DNA of 64,000 bases. It comes from Bactrocera neohumeralis. Lineage: Eukaryota; Arthropoda; Insecta; Diptera; Tephritidae. The stretch covers positions 3,596,001-3,660,000 of the forward strand of contig NC_065921.1 in NCBI RefSeq assembly GCF_024586455.1, read 5' to 3'. The position numbers and the translations under genes were made by a program. Shown here in pieces: positions 25,801-35,000 of this stretch (its first letter is position 1; the number at the start of each line of letters is the position of its first letter). A model generated the notes under the pieces. It searched no databases, was not told the DNA's origin, and saw nothing but the letters and a program-made list of their open reading frames with translations.

Positions 25801-28800
25801 TCGGTTTTTAATAGTTATAGATGTGTTAACTGTTCACTACCCGGTAGGGATTCATGTAAGATTGACAATTTTACCGCATATTAGTAGCATAAGCTAATTG
25901 TAAGACGATGAAATAGAATAACTTTAACACTTATTCTCCTCGAATACCCCGACTTTACCAGATAAAAAAAAAACAAAAAATACCTGGAATCTCATGCCTT
26001 TAGAAATCTTAGTGAAATAGCGAAAACAAAAATGAAGTTGTGAGCAGAATTGTGTTAGATTCAAGGCGCTTTGTGTAGAGCTTATACATAAATACAGGAG
26101 TTTTTATCCCTTCTCACAAAGGACTTTATTTAGCAGCCTAAGTGTAAACCTTACGCAATCATGGTGGATCCGAAACTTAAGGTAATTTAACCTTAGTTTC
26201 TCTATGATCAGGAATTTCTTTGTCATTACCAGACCTTGCAACAGGTCACAGGTTAGCCCTAACCTTCAAAAAGCGCGTGTATAGGATCATTAGTTTGTGA
26301 ATTACATCATTTTGAGTGAGGCAACTTTTGTTATTGCGACAAAAAATGATAAAAAAGGATTCTCGCGTGTTGATAAAATATTGCTTTTTGAAGGGAAAAA
26401 GTACGGTTGAAGCAAAAACTTGGCTTGATGACGAGTTTCCGTACACTGGGCCAAGAAAATCAAGGATTGGTATGCAAAGTTTAGATGTGATAAAATGAGC
26501 ACCGAAAGCGGTGAATGCCTAGAAGAGTTTACTACCGACGAAAATATCAAAAAGTCTTCAAAATAATTTTGAATGAACGTAAAGTGAAGTTGTTAGAGAT
26601 AGCAGACACTGTAATGATATAAACTGGATGTGTACATAATCTCAGGCACAAAGATTTGCGTTGATATGTGGCTCCATCACTTTACTCCGAAGTACATACA
26701 ACAGTCATCCACGATGATGAACCCGCTCCAGAGCTGAAGAAAAAAAAAATAGAAAGCTGTTTCACCAAGAATATGCACCGTGTTGTGTTATAGTGCGTCG
26801 GTTAAAACGATGACAAATATTCATGAATCGGGCTTCGAATTGCTTTCACATCCACCATATTCTCGAGATCTGGTCCCCAGTGACTATTTCCTGTTTCAGA
26901 TCTCAAAAACGCTCACTTGTAAAAATTTTTCGTCGAATGCAGAGGTAATCGCCGAAACTGAGGCCTTTTTGAAGCAAACGACACTCTACAAAAATGATAT
27001 CGAAAAGTGGATGGGTCGCTGTAATCAGTGTATCGCCCTTGAAAGGAGCCATGTTGAATAAAAAAAAAAAACAATTTTACCAAAAAAATAAGTTTTGTTA
27101 GAGCGGTCAACAGGACTTTCCAACCCACCTGTTATGTGTCGGGAATTTAAAACTCAATTAACCTTAAATTTGTAAGTTTATTCTGCAGAGAAATCATATC
27201 CACGTTCTGTCAAGGTATATGCTTTAAAATAGCGGTACCTTTTTCAGTAGCTAGTTACCAGTCGAAATGCTCGAACGAGTCATACAAAATTGGACTCAAA
27301 GAATGGATAATCTGAGACGTAGGCGCAGCCAACATTTGAAAGGGATAATCTTCAAAAAAAATAATGTTCCTTCGAATGATAATGTTTTTTTTTTTTTCGT
27401 AAAAAATGTATAGAATCTCGGATGAATCACCCGTTATTAGAGCCCCATTGTTTGTGCGTATATTTAAAAAACAGTCTAAACTTCCCATAAAAGCCCACGA
27501 TAGCTTTGGCCAAATTCATGAGAGCTCCATATATATTGTTTGTATATTTTAAGGGGTTTCCATGCATTGACTTTCGAGTTTTATTTGGAATCAACACTCA
27601 TCAATCGAGCGATGAAATTCGAAGTAAAGGTCGCGGTACGGATTTCGCGGATTTCACCATCAGCAATAACTGCAACATAGTGTGGTTAACGGAACTAAGA
27701 CGCCAAATAACAAGGCGACTCAATACACGCACAAAATCCAACGCACTGGACTCTAAATAAGAAACTTTTTTTATTTGCGAAATAAAGTTGCATGCAACTG
27801 CAGCAAATTCTAATGCCACTACGCATTACGTGAGTTGCAACATTTTGCAAAAGCGAGAAAGAGGAAGTCAGCGGCGGGAAAGAGAAGGGGGCGAGTGAAC
27901 TAAATAATAGAAAAAGCCATTTATGTTATCGGCCACTTCCAGTTGGTTTGGTTGCCCTGCCAAGGATGCAGGTGAATGGCGCCAGCAGTTCTACGCAGCC
28001 AAAGTACACTAGAATGCACAAACACATACAAGCACAGGAGTATAAATTTGTGTGTGTGGCGTGCAGCAGTTAGCATTTCCTACTTACACCGCTGACTCTT
28101 CACCTGCCCACGGTGTGGTCGTTTTTCAAGTTTCTAGAATAGTTCATGCCTTGCCTTTTCAACTGGCGCAGTACCGTTACTTTATGGACTTTTGCATTGT
28201 ACCCGCTTCGTGATGTTTGTGTTTACTGTTACCTACTCCATGTAAACAACATAAATACACAATGTATTTTAATTGTGCAATAGGAGCGATCGGAATGAAG
28301 GGAGCGAAAAACCCCGTTGGGGCATCTTAACACTGGCTCTTTTGCAGCAATACTTTGGAGCAGAACTGAGAGAAGGGCGAAAGGGTTGTGCGGAATGCAC
28401 CTAATGCTTGAATAGTTGATTTATTCATTCAAAGAATGTAGACGCTTGAGCTTGAAGTTTTACAGAATATACAAGGTTTGTCCGGAAAGTAATAGGATTT
28501 AAAATAAAATATTTGAACCAATCGTTAGAATTCTTTAAAAACTTACAGAAGTTTTCTTCTGCGTCGATGCAGCGCTGCCAGCGCGATTTCCAAGCATTGA
28601 AGGCGTCACGGAAGGCATTCTCCGGAATAGCCTTGAGAGCCGAGGTGCATTCTGCTTGGATCACCTCTGTCGTCTCAAAATGCTTGCCTTTCATCGGCAT
28701 TTTCAGGCAAAGAATCAAAAAAAGTCCAGCGGGGACACATCTGAGTTGTAGGGCGGATGCGAAAGCGTTGGGATGTCGGCCTTGGCTAGGTAGCTGTTCA

Positions 28801-29981
28801 TAAGAAAGGCGAGGTGTGCTAGGGCGTTGTCGTGGTGCAACTTCCAATCGGCTGCGATGTCTTGTCGGACCCGATTGACTCTTCTTTTGAGTCTCTTGAG
28901 GACTTCCACGTTAAAATTGGCATTGGCGGGTTGTCCAGGAGGAACAAAATCATGGTGGATGATGTCTAAGTTCAAAACTTTGCGCACAAGAGTCAAATTG
29001 TCGGTGTTTATCGAAGTGCAGGTCTCCCAGCACGGCCAATTAGTCCTATTACTTTTCGGACCAACCCTAAAACAACTTAGTGACTGAATAAATCTGAAAA
29101 TATATTTAAAGGAAACTTTGGAGTTTGTTTACTTCGAGATTTTCTCGGTTATGTGGCTCAGTCTAACTGATATTTGTACCCATCCGGAGATCTGGCCTTT
29201 ATCTGGATGCTGGGAGACCCTCGAATAGTATTCACTTGGAGAAATATAAGTAAATAGGGAAAGAAATATTTCTAAAGGTTTCCCATAAAGTCTTCAACTT
29301 GAACAACTTCAAAACCTTTGAAGCGCAATCGGCATTAGTGGACCTTCAACTGTTTCTTCACACTCAGAATTGCCTCAGGAAAGAACGCACACTCACCGTT
29401 ATATTCACTCACGCATTTATTTCTTCATTTCTTAAGTACTTCAATGCTTGTAGTTTAAGGCGTGCACACGCTCAGTTATTCATGACCGCAGAGTTGCTAC
29501 GTAGTTTTCTTATTCGAATCTTTTCTCTTTGCTCTTTGCAGGTGAGCACCCCGCCGCCATGCAACACAACTCGAGCAGCATGTACAGCGGAAATTTCTAC
29601 TGTAGCATTTGTTGCATGCTCTTCACCATTTTCACTTGCTGTTTGCAACACTTCCTCGCAACAACAACAGCGGCTGCAACACTACTCACGGTGGCAACCA
29701 GAGGCAACAGCAAATGCAGCAGAAGTAATAACAACAACAATAACGACGGCGACGGCGACGGCGGCGGAAGTGAGTGTAAAACTTCAACGTCAGCAGCACG
29801 GAGCACAGCTCGGGCCAACGACGTCGGCAGGTGCGTGAGTATAGGGAGCTGCCAGAGGCGCCACTACCAAAGACACAGCCGTAGCCGCAGCTGCAGCCGC
29901 AGCCCGAGCCGCATTAACACTAGTGGCGCAACCGCAAGAAGTTCGCATGCAACACGCGCACTCAGCGAAATTACGAGATGA
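13691..29981 (+). CDS. dpr-family Ig-domain cell-surface protein, 3' part of gene (spliced: 4 exons)
   Basis: Dpr proteins are neuronal cell-surface Ig proteins of flies that pair with DIP partners during synaptic target choice; the founder mutant affects salt aversion. Joining 13691-13810, 14785-14881, 16386-16483 and 29542-29981 gives 250 residues in one frame. All internal borders are AG/GT and the phases match (1, 2 and 1). Numbering from the first full codon, the second Ig domain has Cys23, Trp37 and the DTGNYTC motif ending at Cys88, with sequons NLT (20-22) and NYT (85-87). After it comes GEHPAAMQHNSSS, which I recognise as the conserved Dpr juxtamembrane sequence, then a Cys-rich hydrophobic stretch and a low-complexity tail. 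It looks closest to the dpr1-5 group, but I cannot fix the paralogue. The first Ig domain and signal peptide exons are not visible and probably lie before position 1. Confidence 0.9.
13829..13858 (+). repeat. CA then CACT microsatellite
   Basis: (CA)n followed by five CACT units, 18 bp inside the intron after the first dpr-like exon. Confidence 0.9.
14785..14881 (+). CDS. dpr-like exon: middle of second Ig domain
   Basis: Acceptor tttttcag, donor TCAAG|gtgagc. The exon completes the Gly codon, then reads TEIIDMSANLNEIDSVTRIS followed by VDNDWTDGLTS. It covers the middle strands of the Ig fold, including the SRLKI run that continues into the next exon. It ends in phase 2 (AG of an Arg codon). 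The short length and clean borders support it although it is far below usual ORF cut-offs. Confidence 0.92.
15284..15560 (+). repeat. dispersed repeat fragment
   Basis: Contains GTATATGGATAATGATGACC, then TGAGCTGAGACAATTTAGC, a GTCCGCCTATCTGCCCGTCT tract, and CTCACTTGTAGGAACCGCCG with ATATCGGATCACTATAGC. The last part recurs at 38060-38130 (CTCACTTGTCGGAACAACCG, ATATCGTACCATTAT). I recognise this as a very common fly repeat but cannot assign it to a named element. Confidence 0.55.
15580..15885 (+). mobile_element. LINE 3' end (C-terminal coding end plus CCTAA tail)
   Basis: The frame ends ARLRCKHLVYPRYDTLEEMS, then RLLKFLSSAGIL, matching the conserved C-terminus of jockey/R1-like LINE polyproteins (ARLRxLGxxxFDxLExVS...LLxFxxxTG). 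The stop at 15799 is followed by a short 3' region ending in TAACCTAACCTAACCC. 5'-truncated. Confidence 0.7.
16386..16483 (+). CDS. dpr-like exon: end of second Ig domain
   Basis: Acceptor ctctttcag, donor AATAG|gtaagc. It reads LKIRRAMPSDTGNYTCVPT and then IAKSSSVYVHVIIG, with the classical DxGxYxC Ig signature supplying the second disulfide cysteine. The last base is the first base of a Gly codon completed 13 kb downstream. Confidence 0.93.
17128..18001 (+). mobile_element. Tc1/mariner element, internally deleted, with short terminal inverted repeats
   Basis: The left end GGTGATCC and the right end GGATCACC are inverted. The N-terminus MERFTSEQRLQIVQLYYENS is a typical helix-turn-helix start for this group. 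Broken frames then give SLARSEEIITAVVENVY and, after a deletion, FQQDGATSHKSHQSMVLLRK, WPPRSC, EYVKSEVYVDNPA and a terminal ENWTQRIDHLRR...KIFKK stop (17957-17959). The block with the first catalytic Asp is missing. Possibly of the rosa-like (DD41D) clade, by memory only. Confidence 0.8.
18002..20329. other. dpr intron, no element recognised
   Basis: Inside the 13-kb intron 16484-29541. Contains a TG microsatellite at 18954-18980 and a smaller one at 19932-19947. Open frames here overlap these repeats or show no domain. Confidence 0.5.
18954..18980 (+). repeat. TG microsatellite
   Basis: (TG)n with one GGG interruption, in the long dpr-like intron. Confidence 0.9.
20330..21032 (+). repeat. 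GGTTATA-rich dispersed repeat, interrupted by a mariner element
   Basis: The outer parts match 36715-37035: left AATAGAAACnACTAAnAT then TTGGTTATAAAATGGTTATA; right GATGATnCGTTnTTTTGnAT then TTnnGTGACGATATG. The middle, 20413-20880, is a separate mariner inserted into the GGTTATA tract. Confidence 0.65.
20413..20880 (-). mobile_element. mariner element, internally deleted (sibling of 46910-47591)
   Basis: It is flanked by TA. The right end CGAAAATACTTTTTCGACTA matches the right end of the copy at 46910-47591, and the left CTTTTGGCATTTCTAATCAAACTTCAA matches its left. On the - strand, TIR-proximal words such as GGTATGACACAATATGATTGG and CACTGGAGATA are shared between both copies. Only start and end fragments of the transposase remain. 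Confidence 0.75.
21350..21990 (+). mobile_element. LINE remnant with RNase H motif and C-terminus
   Basis: Frames give RYWVSDHNGVPGNEIADDIS, the conserved RNase H segment WVPGHxGxPGNExADxLA of jockey/R1-like LINEs, then KDTWTIVGLVTGL and RLEDVSELNLKYQFNFAKS, the C-terminal parts in correct order. Several frameshifts are needed. Dead copy. Confidence 0.7.
22124..22440 (-). mobile_element. mariner-type transposase fragment with the same 12-bp repeat (reverse strand)
   Basis: On the - strand: SEGREVIENLPQASWPSTFA, then NDDNIESVKE, aligned to SECREVSENLSHATHPT...IDNIEKV at 10640. A stop follows, then GATCTCAACATC as in the other copy, then about six 12-bp units (22127-22193) with the GTTTTGGTT core. 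Same family and same odd expansion, in opposite orientation. Confidence 0.65.
22127..22193 (-). repeat. 12-bp tandem repeat, about 6 units (AATGTTTTGGTT on - strand)
   Basis: Units read on the - strand: AATATTTCGGTT, AATGTTTTGGTT, ATTGTTTTGGTT, AATGCTTTGTT (one base lost), ATTGTTTTGGTT, AATATTTTGGGT. The lost base would break the frame. Confidence 0.8.
22445..25580. other. dpr intron, no exon recognised
   Basis: A relatively GC-rich patch at 23480-24590 gives longer frames on both strands (for example 24199-24585), but none has a recognisable domain or an intact splice context. GT/TA microsatellites lie at 23083-23130. Confidence 0.45.
25585..25765 (+). mobile_element. LINE RNase H fragment
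   Basis: The frame ISGHSGIAGNRSDDELPGS matches the WVPGHSGVAGNExADELAR motif of LINE RNase H domains. Only a short piece is recognisable. Confidence 0.5.
26305..27062 (+). mobile_element. mariner transposase remnant, internally deleted
   Basis: N-terminal part RVLIKYCFLKGKSTVEAKTW then LDDEFPYTGPRKS is the mariner DNA-binding region; frames continue as STESGE, TDENIKK and ILNERKVKLLEIADT. After about 150 bp with no clear match, the C-terminal part reads ESGFELLSHPPYSRDLVPSD then YFLF, and CIALERSHVE at the stop (27061). The first catalytic Asp region is missing. Confidence 0.8.
27245..27440 (+). mobile_element. Tc1/mariner 3' end fragment (sibling of 17128-18001)
   Basis: Reads QIPVEMLERVIQNWTQRMDN, then LRRRRSQHLKGIIFKK, closely matching the C-terminus of the element at 17128-18001, and ends in GATGAATCACCCGTTATTAG, an element-type terminus. 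It begins about 180 bp right of another mariner remnant. Confidence 0.7.
27441..28465. other. dpr intron, no element recognised
   Basis: Mixed AT-rich sequence with CA/GT-rich patches. The frame 27506-27760 shows no domain. Confidence 0.4.
28470..29069 (-). mobile_element. mariner element, 600 bp, internally deleted
   Basis: TA flanks and inverted ends share GGTTnGTCCGnAAAGTAATAGGA. The - strand encodes AADWKLHHDNALAHLAFLMN (second catalytic Asp), then PTLSHPPYNSDVSPLDFF; one frameshift later LKMPMKGKHFETTEVIQAEC and WKSRWQRCIDAEENF. The N-terminal half is gone although both ends are kept. Confidence 0.85.
29542..29981 (+). CDS. dpr-like terminal exon: juxtamembrane and C-terminal tail
   Basis: Acceptor ctctttgcag|GTGAGC; the exon completes G and reads EHPAAMQHNSSSMYSGNFYC, then a hydrophobic Cys-rich run (SICCMLFTIFTCCLQHFL) and Ala/Thr-rich sequence. 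In Dpr proteins this position holds a membrane segment or a GPI-attachment signal. About 100 further residues follow: an Asn run, a DGDGDGGG run encoded by a GACGGC microsatellite at 29745-29762, and an Arg/Ser-rich stretch, ending at TGA 29979-29981. The tail is longer than I remember for Drosophila relatives, so either this lineage extended it or an internal splice site trims it. Confidence 0.85.
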
Positions 29982-31985
29982 AGATGAAGCTGAGACCGAG
30001 CACAAACAATTATACTGCTATTCGCACATACACACACAAACACATCTATACAATGCATATACACCAACACATGTACAGCCTGCGCGCTAAATGAAGTAGT
30101 TGACGCAACAGTTGTGCCACGCTGAAGGGCCGCACAGGCGTTGAGTCGCCGCAAATGGAATTGGGCGCAGGGCTGGAGCAGCAAAAGGCGCTTTGCGGGG
30201 CGCGGGAGCATGCAGAAGGGCGTAAACACATTAAAGTTAAAACACTCACGCACTCAAGCGCCGCAACCAGCTCGGTTGCCGCAAGAGACCAGGCGCAGCT
30301 GGTGATTAAATGGCGAGCGCTGCGCTTGTGTGTGTGGGGGTATGCGCGCCGCCCACCACCCGACAACACATTAAGCAAACACCAGCAATTTTAGCGAATA
30401 AGCGCGAGTCTCTAGTCGCGCTCTTTGCGACCTGCATTCGAATTACTTGTGGCGCTTCCGCCCTCTGGCTTGCGCCCAGCTAGAGTGCTAGGCGCGTTAG
30501 TGCCGCGTCAGCATATACGACCAGTTTACTGCCGACTTGAGCGTAACTTCGCGCCTTGCCCAGCCGTGCCACGTTACCACATTGCCACATTTTTCTCATT
30601 GAACGCACACGCTCGCTGTACGGCCATTTGGGTTAGAAATTTTTACGAAATTACTTTTACTTTCCTACGAGCACACACATACATTCACTCACACTAATGG
30701 AAGACGTACTACTGATAAACTGATAACTTAAGCTGTGGATGAACATAAGACACACACACACGCACGCAACCTTAGAAATACATACATATATTGAGATATT
30801 TCCAGAAAATAAATAACTGTAGTGAAATTTAAGACAAACACTTGTAGTGAAAATAATAATTATAGTAAAACAAGAAGAGAGGAAAAACAAAAATCATAGC
30901 GAATAAGCCATCAACTGTAACTGAGGACTCTATCACACACACACACATATATATATGTATAAATAGTATAACTTAATACCAAGCGCCAACCTCTTGAAGG
31001 TCTGCAATTGAATTGCTCTCTCTGAGGCTGGCACATTAATAAGGTAACCTTATAATGTAAGACTTAATAGCCATAGTTGAAATTGTTACTGTATGCGTAA
31101 TCACTTTTCGTATGTGTGTGGGACTTGTGTATGCATGTAAATATTGACCCTGCGCAGCAATATACACTGATTCAAATAGAGCTTAACTAGTGCTAGTTTT
31201 TCACTTAATCTCATATATTTACGGTTATACACATAAGCTACAATTTCAAAATCTTTCAATTTGATTTTATCTAATGAAAGTGTTAAAAATGGAGTTCCTA
31301 TCGTTATTCATACTGCCTGCTTGGAGTGTTCACGAATATTCTTCCACAGTTTCCTCCCTGTAACAGCAATCAAAGAGATTTCTCTGAATATCATGACTTC
31401 AGCAAATTGTTGTAAAAAATCTGGAAAGCATGTTTCGAGAATTTTTTGGTAAGAAGAATTACAATTTTAAGGGATCGATCGTCTCAGTGTGACCCATCTA
31501 AAAATCACTGGTTTTCGAGATTTTTTTGATGATGAAATTGACTAATCTGTTCGATTTTTTTTATAAACAAATACATTCATGGCGAATACAAAATTATTTT
31601 TTTATGTTTATTTTTTGGGTATAGAAAAGTTAAAAAAATTTTTGAAATGACACGTTGAAAAGGGTCCTGTACGATGTTCACGATTGCGGGCGCAATTTAG
31701 GTCTAAAACAAAAATTTCCAAAAGATAATTAGTCAGCAGGAAAAACTCTATGGAAGCTTTTCGAAAATTTCACACCAAGACTATTTCTTAAGTGTCACCC
31801 CAGGACATTCATCCACATCAGCAAAAACAGCATTTTTCCTATTGATTAAAAAAACTTAGCGAAGGTCACATAGAACATCACTTTTAAAATGGTTGATGTA
31901 TGAATGATACAGTTAGTTAATTCTTCATTTATGACGGAAAAATAATTTGTAAATTTGAAACCTTGTAAAACATCTCCGTCACGTA
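29982..31985. other. 3' UTR and downstream flank of the dpr-like gene
   Basis: The first about 830 bp are likely 3' UTR. A CA/TA microsatellite lies at 30932-30960. From 31480 the sequence turns repeat-like (TTAAGGGATCGATCG...), but I could not find a matching second end. Confidence 0.4.
30808..30813 (+). terminator. candidate poly(A) signal of the dpr-like gene
   Basis: This is the first AATAAA I noticed after the stop codon, about 0.8 kb downstream and in AT-rich sequence. Several other AATAAA strings follow within 9 kb (for example around 36040 and 39210). The true 3' end is therefore uncertain, and long 3' UTRs are common in neuronal fly genes. Confidence 0.3.
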
Positions 31986-31989
31986 TACT

Positions 31990-32530
31990 GGCAGCTCAAT
32001 AATTTTAGAACGGGAAGCGGTAGAGTCTCTTACCAAACGTTGTGCTCTGGCTTTACGAAACCGTATTTAAGCCAATTCTGTTCTATTATGTATTTGTCTA
32101 GTGGAGCGTGCTCGGTAAATCCACACTCGCTAAACTGCTTTCACTTCGAAGCAGCTCTGATCACTTGATCGTCTATTACTAGTGGTATCTTTTTCGTGCA
32201 CATACCTCCGAGAGATTCGTAAGTCGACTGATTTACTGAGAAGAGGCGCAGTGAGCTTTTTCACGGATCAACCGAAGCTCAAAGGAAAGATTGGTGGGAA
32301 GACTTCTATCGGGTCTCAATCAACTATTGTTTCAGTGTGATAGACCCCTTTAGTGTCCTTCAATTAGAAGTGGCGGTCATCAAGGTAGCAGCAGAAGCAC
32401 TTCTTTCAAGTACGACTTCTTTTTAAGGAGGCATGCATCCACTCCGACCGAAGAGTCGCTATACAGGCCTTGAGCTCGCTGACGGAATCAATCTTTCGCC
32501 AGATTATGGTTGTCGCAACTTTCCACGAGC
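31990..32530 (+). mobile_element. LINE remnant with RNase H domain pieces
   Basis: SFFTDQPKLKGKIGG resembles the RNase H start FTDGSKLxGKVGG. LEVAVIKVAAEALLSS matches the QAEVAAIKxAAxxLLSS helix, and HSDRRVAIQALSSL matches HSDSRAAIxALSSL. Upstream, ESTLAKLL-like residues fit the linker after the RT. Frameshifts throughout. Confidence 0.65.
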
Positions 32531-32542
32531 TCGGCGATTTGG

Positions 32543-33830
32543 TTAGAGCAGATATTCGTCTTCTTCTTCTTTGTTGTCCTTCTTACGACTGTCTGGCGCC
32601 GATTTGAGATTCCAATTGTAGTCAGGTGCTTCTCCACCTGGTCTTTCTAACGGTGTCGAGGTCTTGCTCTTCCTCTGCTTGCCTCGGTGCCAAAGCTGGA
32701 GTGTTTCCATCCATTCGGATAACATGACCTTGCCAGCGTAGCCGCTGTCTCCTAATTCGCTGAACTACTATATGAATGACGTCGTATATCTCGTACAGTT
32801 TATCGTAGCATAGACTGAGGTATTTTCTATTGCTAATGTGCAAAAGACCATAAATCTTCCACATAACCTTTCTCTCGAAAACTCGTAACGTCGACTCATC
32901 AGATGTTGTCATTGTCCATGCCTCTGCACCATATAATGAGTGACTTATAAAGTTATAGTATATCAAAATCATCGGCATACGCCAGCAGCTGTACATTCTT
33001 ATAGAAGATTGTACCTTCTTTATTCAGCTCTGCAGCTCGATTTATTTTCTCCAGCAACAGATTGAAGAAGTCGCACGAAAGGTAGTCGCCTTGTCTCAAA
33101 CGGCTCGGAGAGGTTCTTGCCGACCCTAACAGAGCTTTTGGTGTTGCTTAACGTTTACACAGTTCTATTCGTTTTTGGGAATTCCAAATTTAGGCATAGC
33201 GGCATAACGGCCGGATATTTTCCAAGATTTGGTGGATTTTTAGTCCATTGTTGATTTACCAGGCCTAAAAACTTACTGATAAGGTCAGTTTGCTGACGGT
33301 GCGCTTTAATATTTTACACCATACACTCGACGGAAACTTATATGTGATGTTTAAAAGGCTTATCCCACGGTAGGTTGCGCAGATTTTGGGGTCTCCCTTT
33401 TTTGTTGTTCTTTAGGCGAGCAATGGAAAGTCCGCTCCATCGTCATCGATTGTGTAATTGCCTTTCACTGCTATTCAGCAGGCTGGAGAAGTGTTCCCTC
33501 CATAATTTTAGTATGATCTGGGCATCAGTCACTAGATTAACTCTGGTGGTTCTACAAAAGTATGCTCCGGTCTCGAAACCTTCTGCTAGTCGCCCCATGT
33601 TTTCGCAGAATTTTCGAGTATTACTCCTTTCGGCCACCTTGTCAAGCTCTTCACCCTCAAACATTGCGGCGTTTTCCTTTTTTTGTCTGCAAATGCGTCC
33701 CTGTATCTATTGCATCCCGCACGTGTTGTGCTCGATTGTAACGATGCGAGGTAGGCAGTCTGTTTTCGCTCCACTGCGATACGGCACCTCTTATCGTACC
33801 AGCTGTTCCTTTTCCGAAAACCAAAGGTTC
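32543..33830 (-). mobile_element. LINE retrotransposon remnant (RT flank and C-terminal domain)
   Basis: The - strand gives SHSLYGAEAWTMTTSDESTL, then RVFERKVMWKIYG, LYEIYD, and RIRRQRLRWQGHVIRMDGNT, the conserved C-terminal region of an RTE/jockey-like LINE. Further upstream, AVERKQTAYLAS-like residues and FCENMGRLAEGFETGAYF come from the segment before the RT core. It lies tail to tail with the + strand LINE at 31990-32530. Confidence 0.75.
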
Positions 33831-34486
33831 CAAATAGACATGTGGACAGAGTCCAAACTCAACAAGTATAGTAGACGTGATTCAAAAACTCGACTTCGAA
33901 AATCTTTTAAAAACCATACAAGTGCTCTTTCGTTTTTCCTACGTATGGTATATCTCTAAGTGGTTCTTCAGAATTAACTTAAGGGGCTACCGAACGTCGC
34001 TTGCCCTCTTCACTGTTTAACGCACTTAACGAGAGTAAAACATTGCAACTTATTTTAAAGCTTTTATTTTAATTTTGAATATACGTTATAAGTATTCAAG
34101 CGCAGTCTGCTTCACATTTCTGAGGTTTTAAATAATTTCAGAAATAATAGCGCGTAGGTACAAGTATAACCTGTTTGCTGTTGCGGGCTTTGAACGCCAA
34201 TTTTTTGTGTATTTGTAATGCAGTGTTCGATTGGCAGTAGGAACGGGTGTGCGTGTGGCGGAGAAGATACTTCCATAACCAAGTGTATGTATTTATGATT
34301 ATGGCCGCCAGAGCGTTTGAGCCACACACAGTGAAATGAATGATAATAAAATTAATCGGTTAAAATGTGCAAATTAATTGAATACTTGGTATAAATATAA
34401 AGGCTATAATAATAAGCAAATTGAATACTTTGGTTGTACATAAATATATGCTTACTGCGAATTACATATACATACATTGAAATTAA
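33831..34486. other. intergenic, no feature recognised
   Basis: AT-rich sequence. A CTTAAGGGGCTACC string at about 33977 looks like an element end, but no partner was found. Confidence 0.35.
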
Positions 34487-35000
34487 TATCGGGTGATTTT
34501 TTAAGAGCTTGATAACTTTTTTTAAAAAAAAACGCATAAAATTTGCAAAATCATCGGTTCTTTATTTGAAACGTTAGATTGGTTCATGACATTTACTTTT
34601 TGAAGATAATTTCATTTAAATGTTGACTCATTTGGTTTCAACAAGATGGCGCTACATGCCACACAGCTCGCGATTCTATGGCCATTTTGAGGGAAAACTT
34701 CGGAGAACAATTTATCTCAAGAAATGGACCCGTAAGTTGTACAAGATCATGCGATTTAACGCCTTTAGACTATTTTTTGTGGGGCTACGTCAAGTCTAAA
34801 GTCTACAGAAATAAGCCAGCAACTATTCCAGCTTTGGAAGACAACATTTCCGAAGAAATTCGGGCTATCAAAAAGTAAATGTCAAAAAGTAAATGTCATG
34901 AACCAATCTAACGTTTCAAATAAAGAACCGATGAGATTTTGCAAATTTTATGCGTTTTTTTTTTTAAAAAGTTATCAAGCTCTTAAAAAATCACCCGATA
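34487..35000 (+). mobile_element. Tc1/mariner element with about 115-bp terminal inverted repeats, internally deleted
   Basis: TA flanks on both sides; the body 34489-34998 starts TCGGGTGATTTTTTAAGAGC and ends in its exact reverse complement. The inverted repeats run about 115 bp with few differences. Between them is a 3' piece of transposase: FQQDGATCHTARDSMAILRE, then SCDLTPLDYFLWGYVKSKVY to a stop at about 34878. The 5' half of the gene is deleted. This is the best preserved element in the window. Confidence 0.9.

Noticed and set aside
29299..29838. 179-codon frame overlapping the last dpr-like exon
   Set aside because: A different frame from the true exon, starting in intron; it is a shadow of repeat-rich coding sequence.
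31465..31875. TTAAGGG-starting repeat-like sequence
   Set aside because: No matching inverted second end or second TTAA was found, so I do not call it an element.
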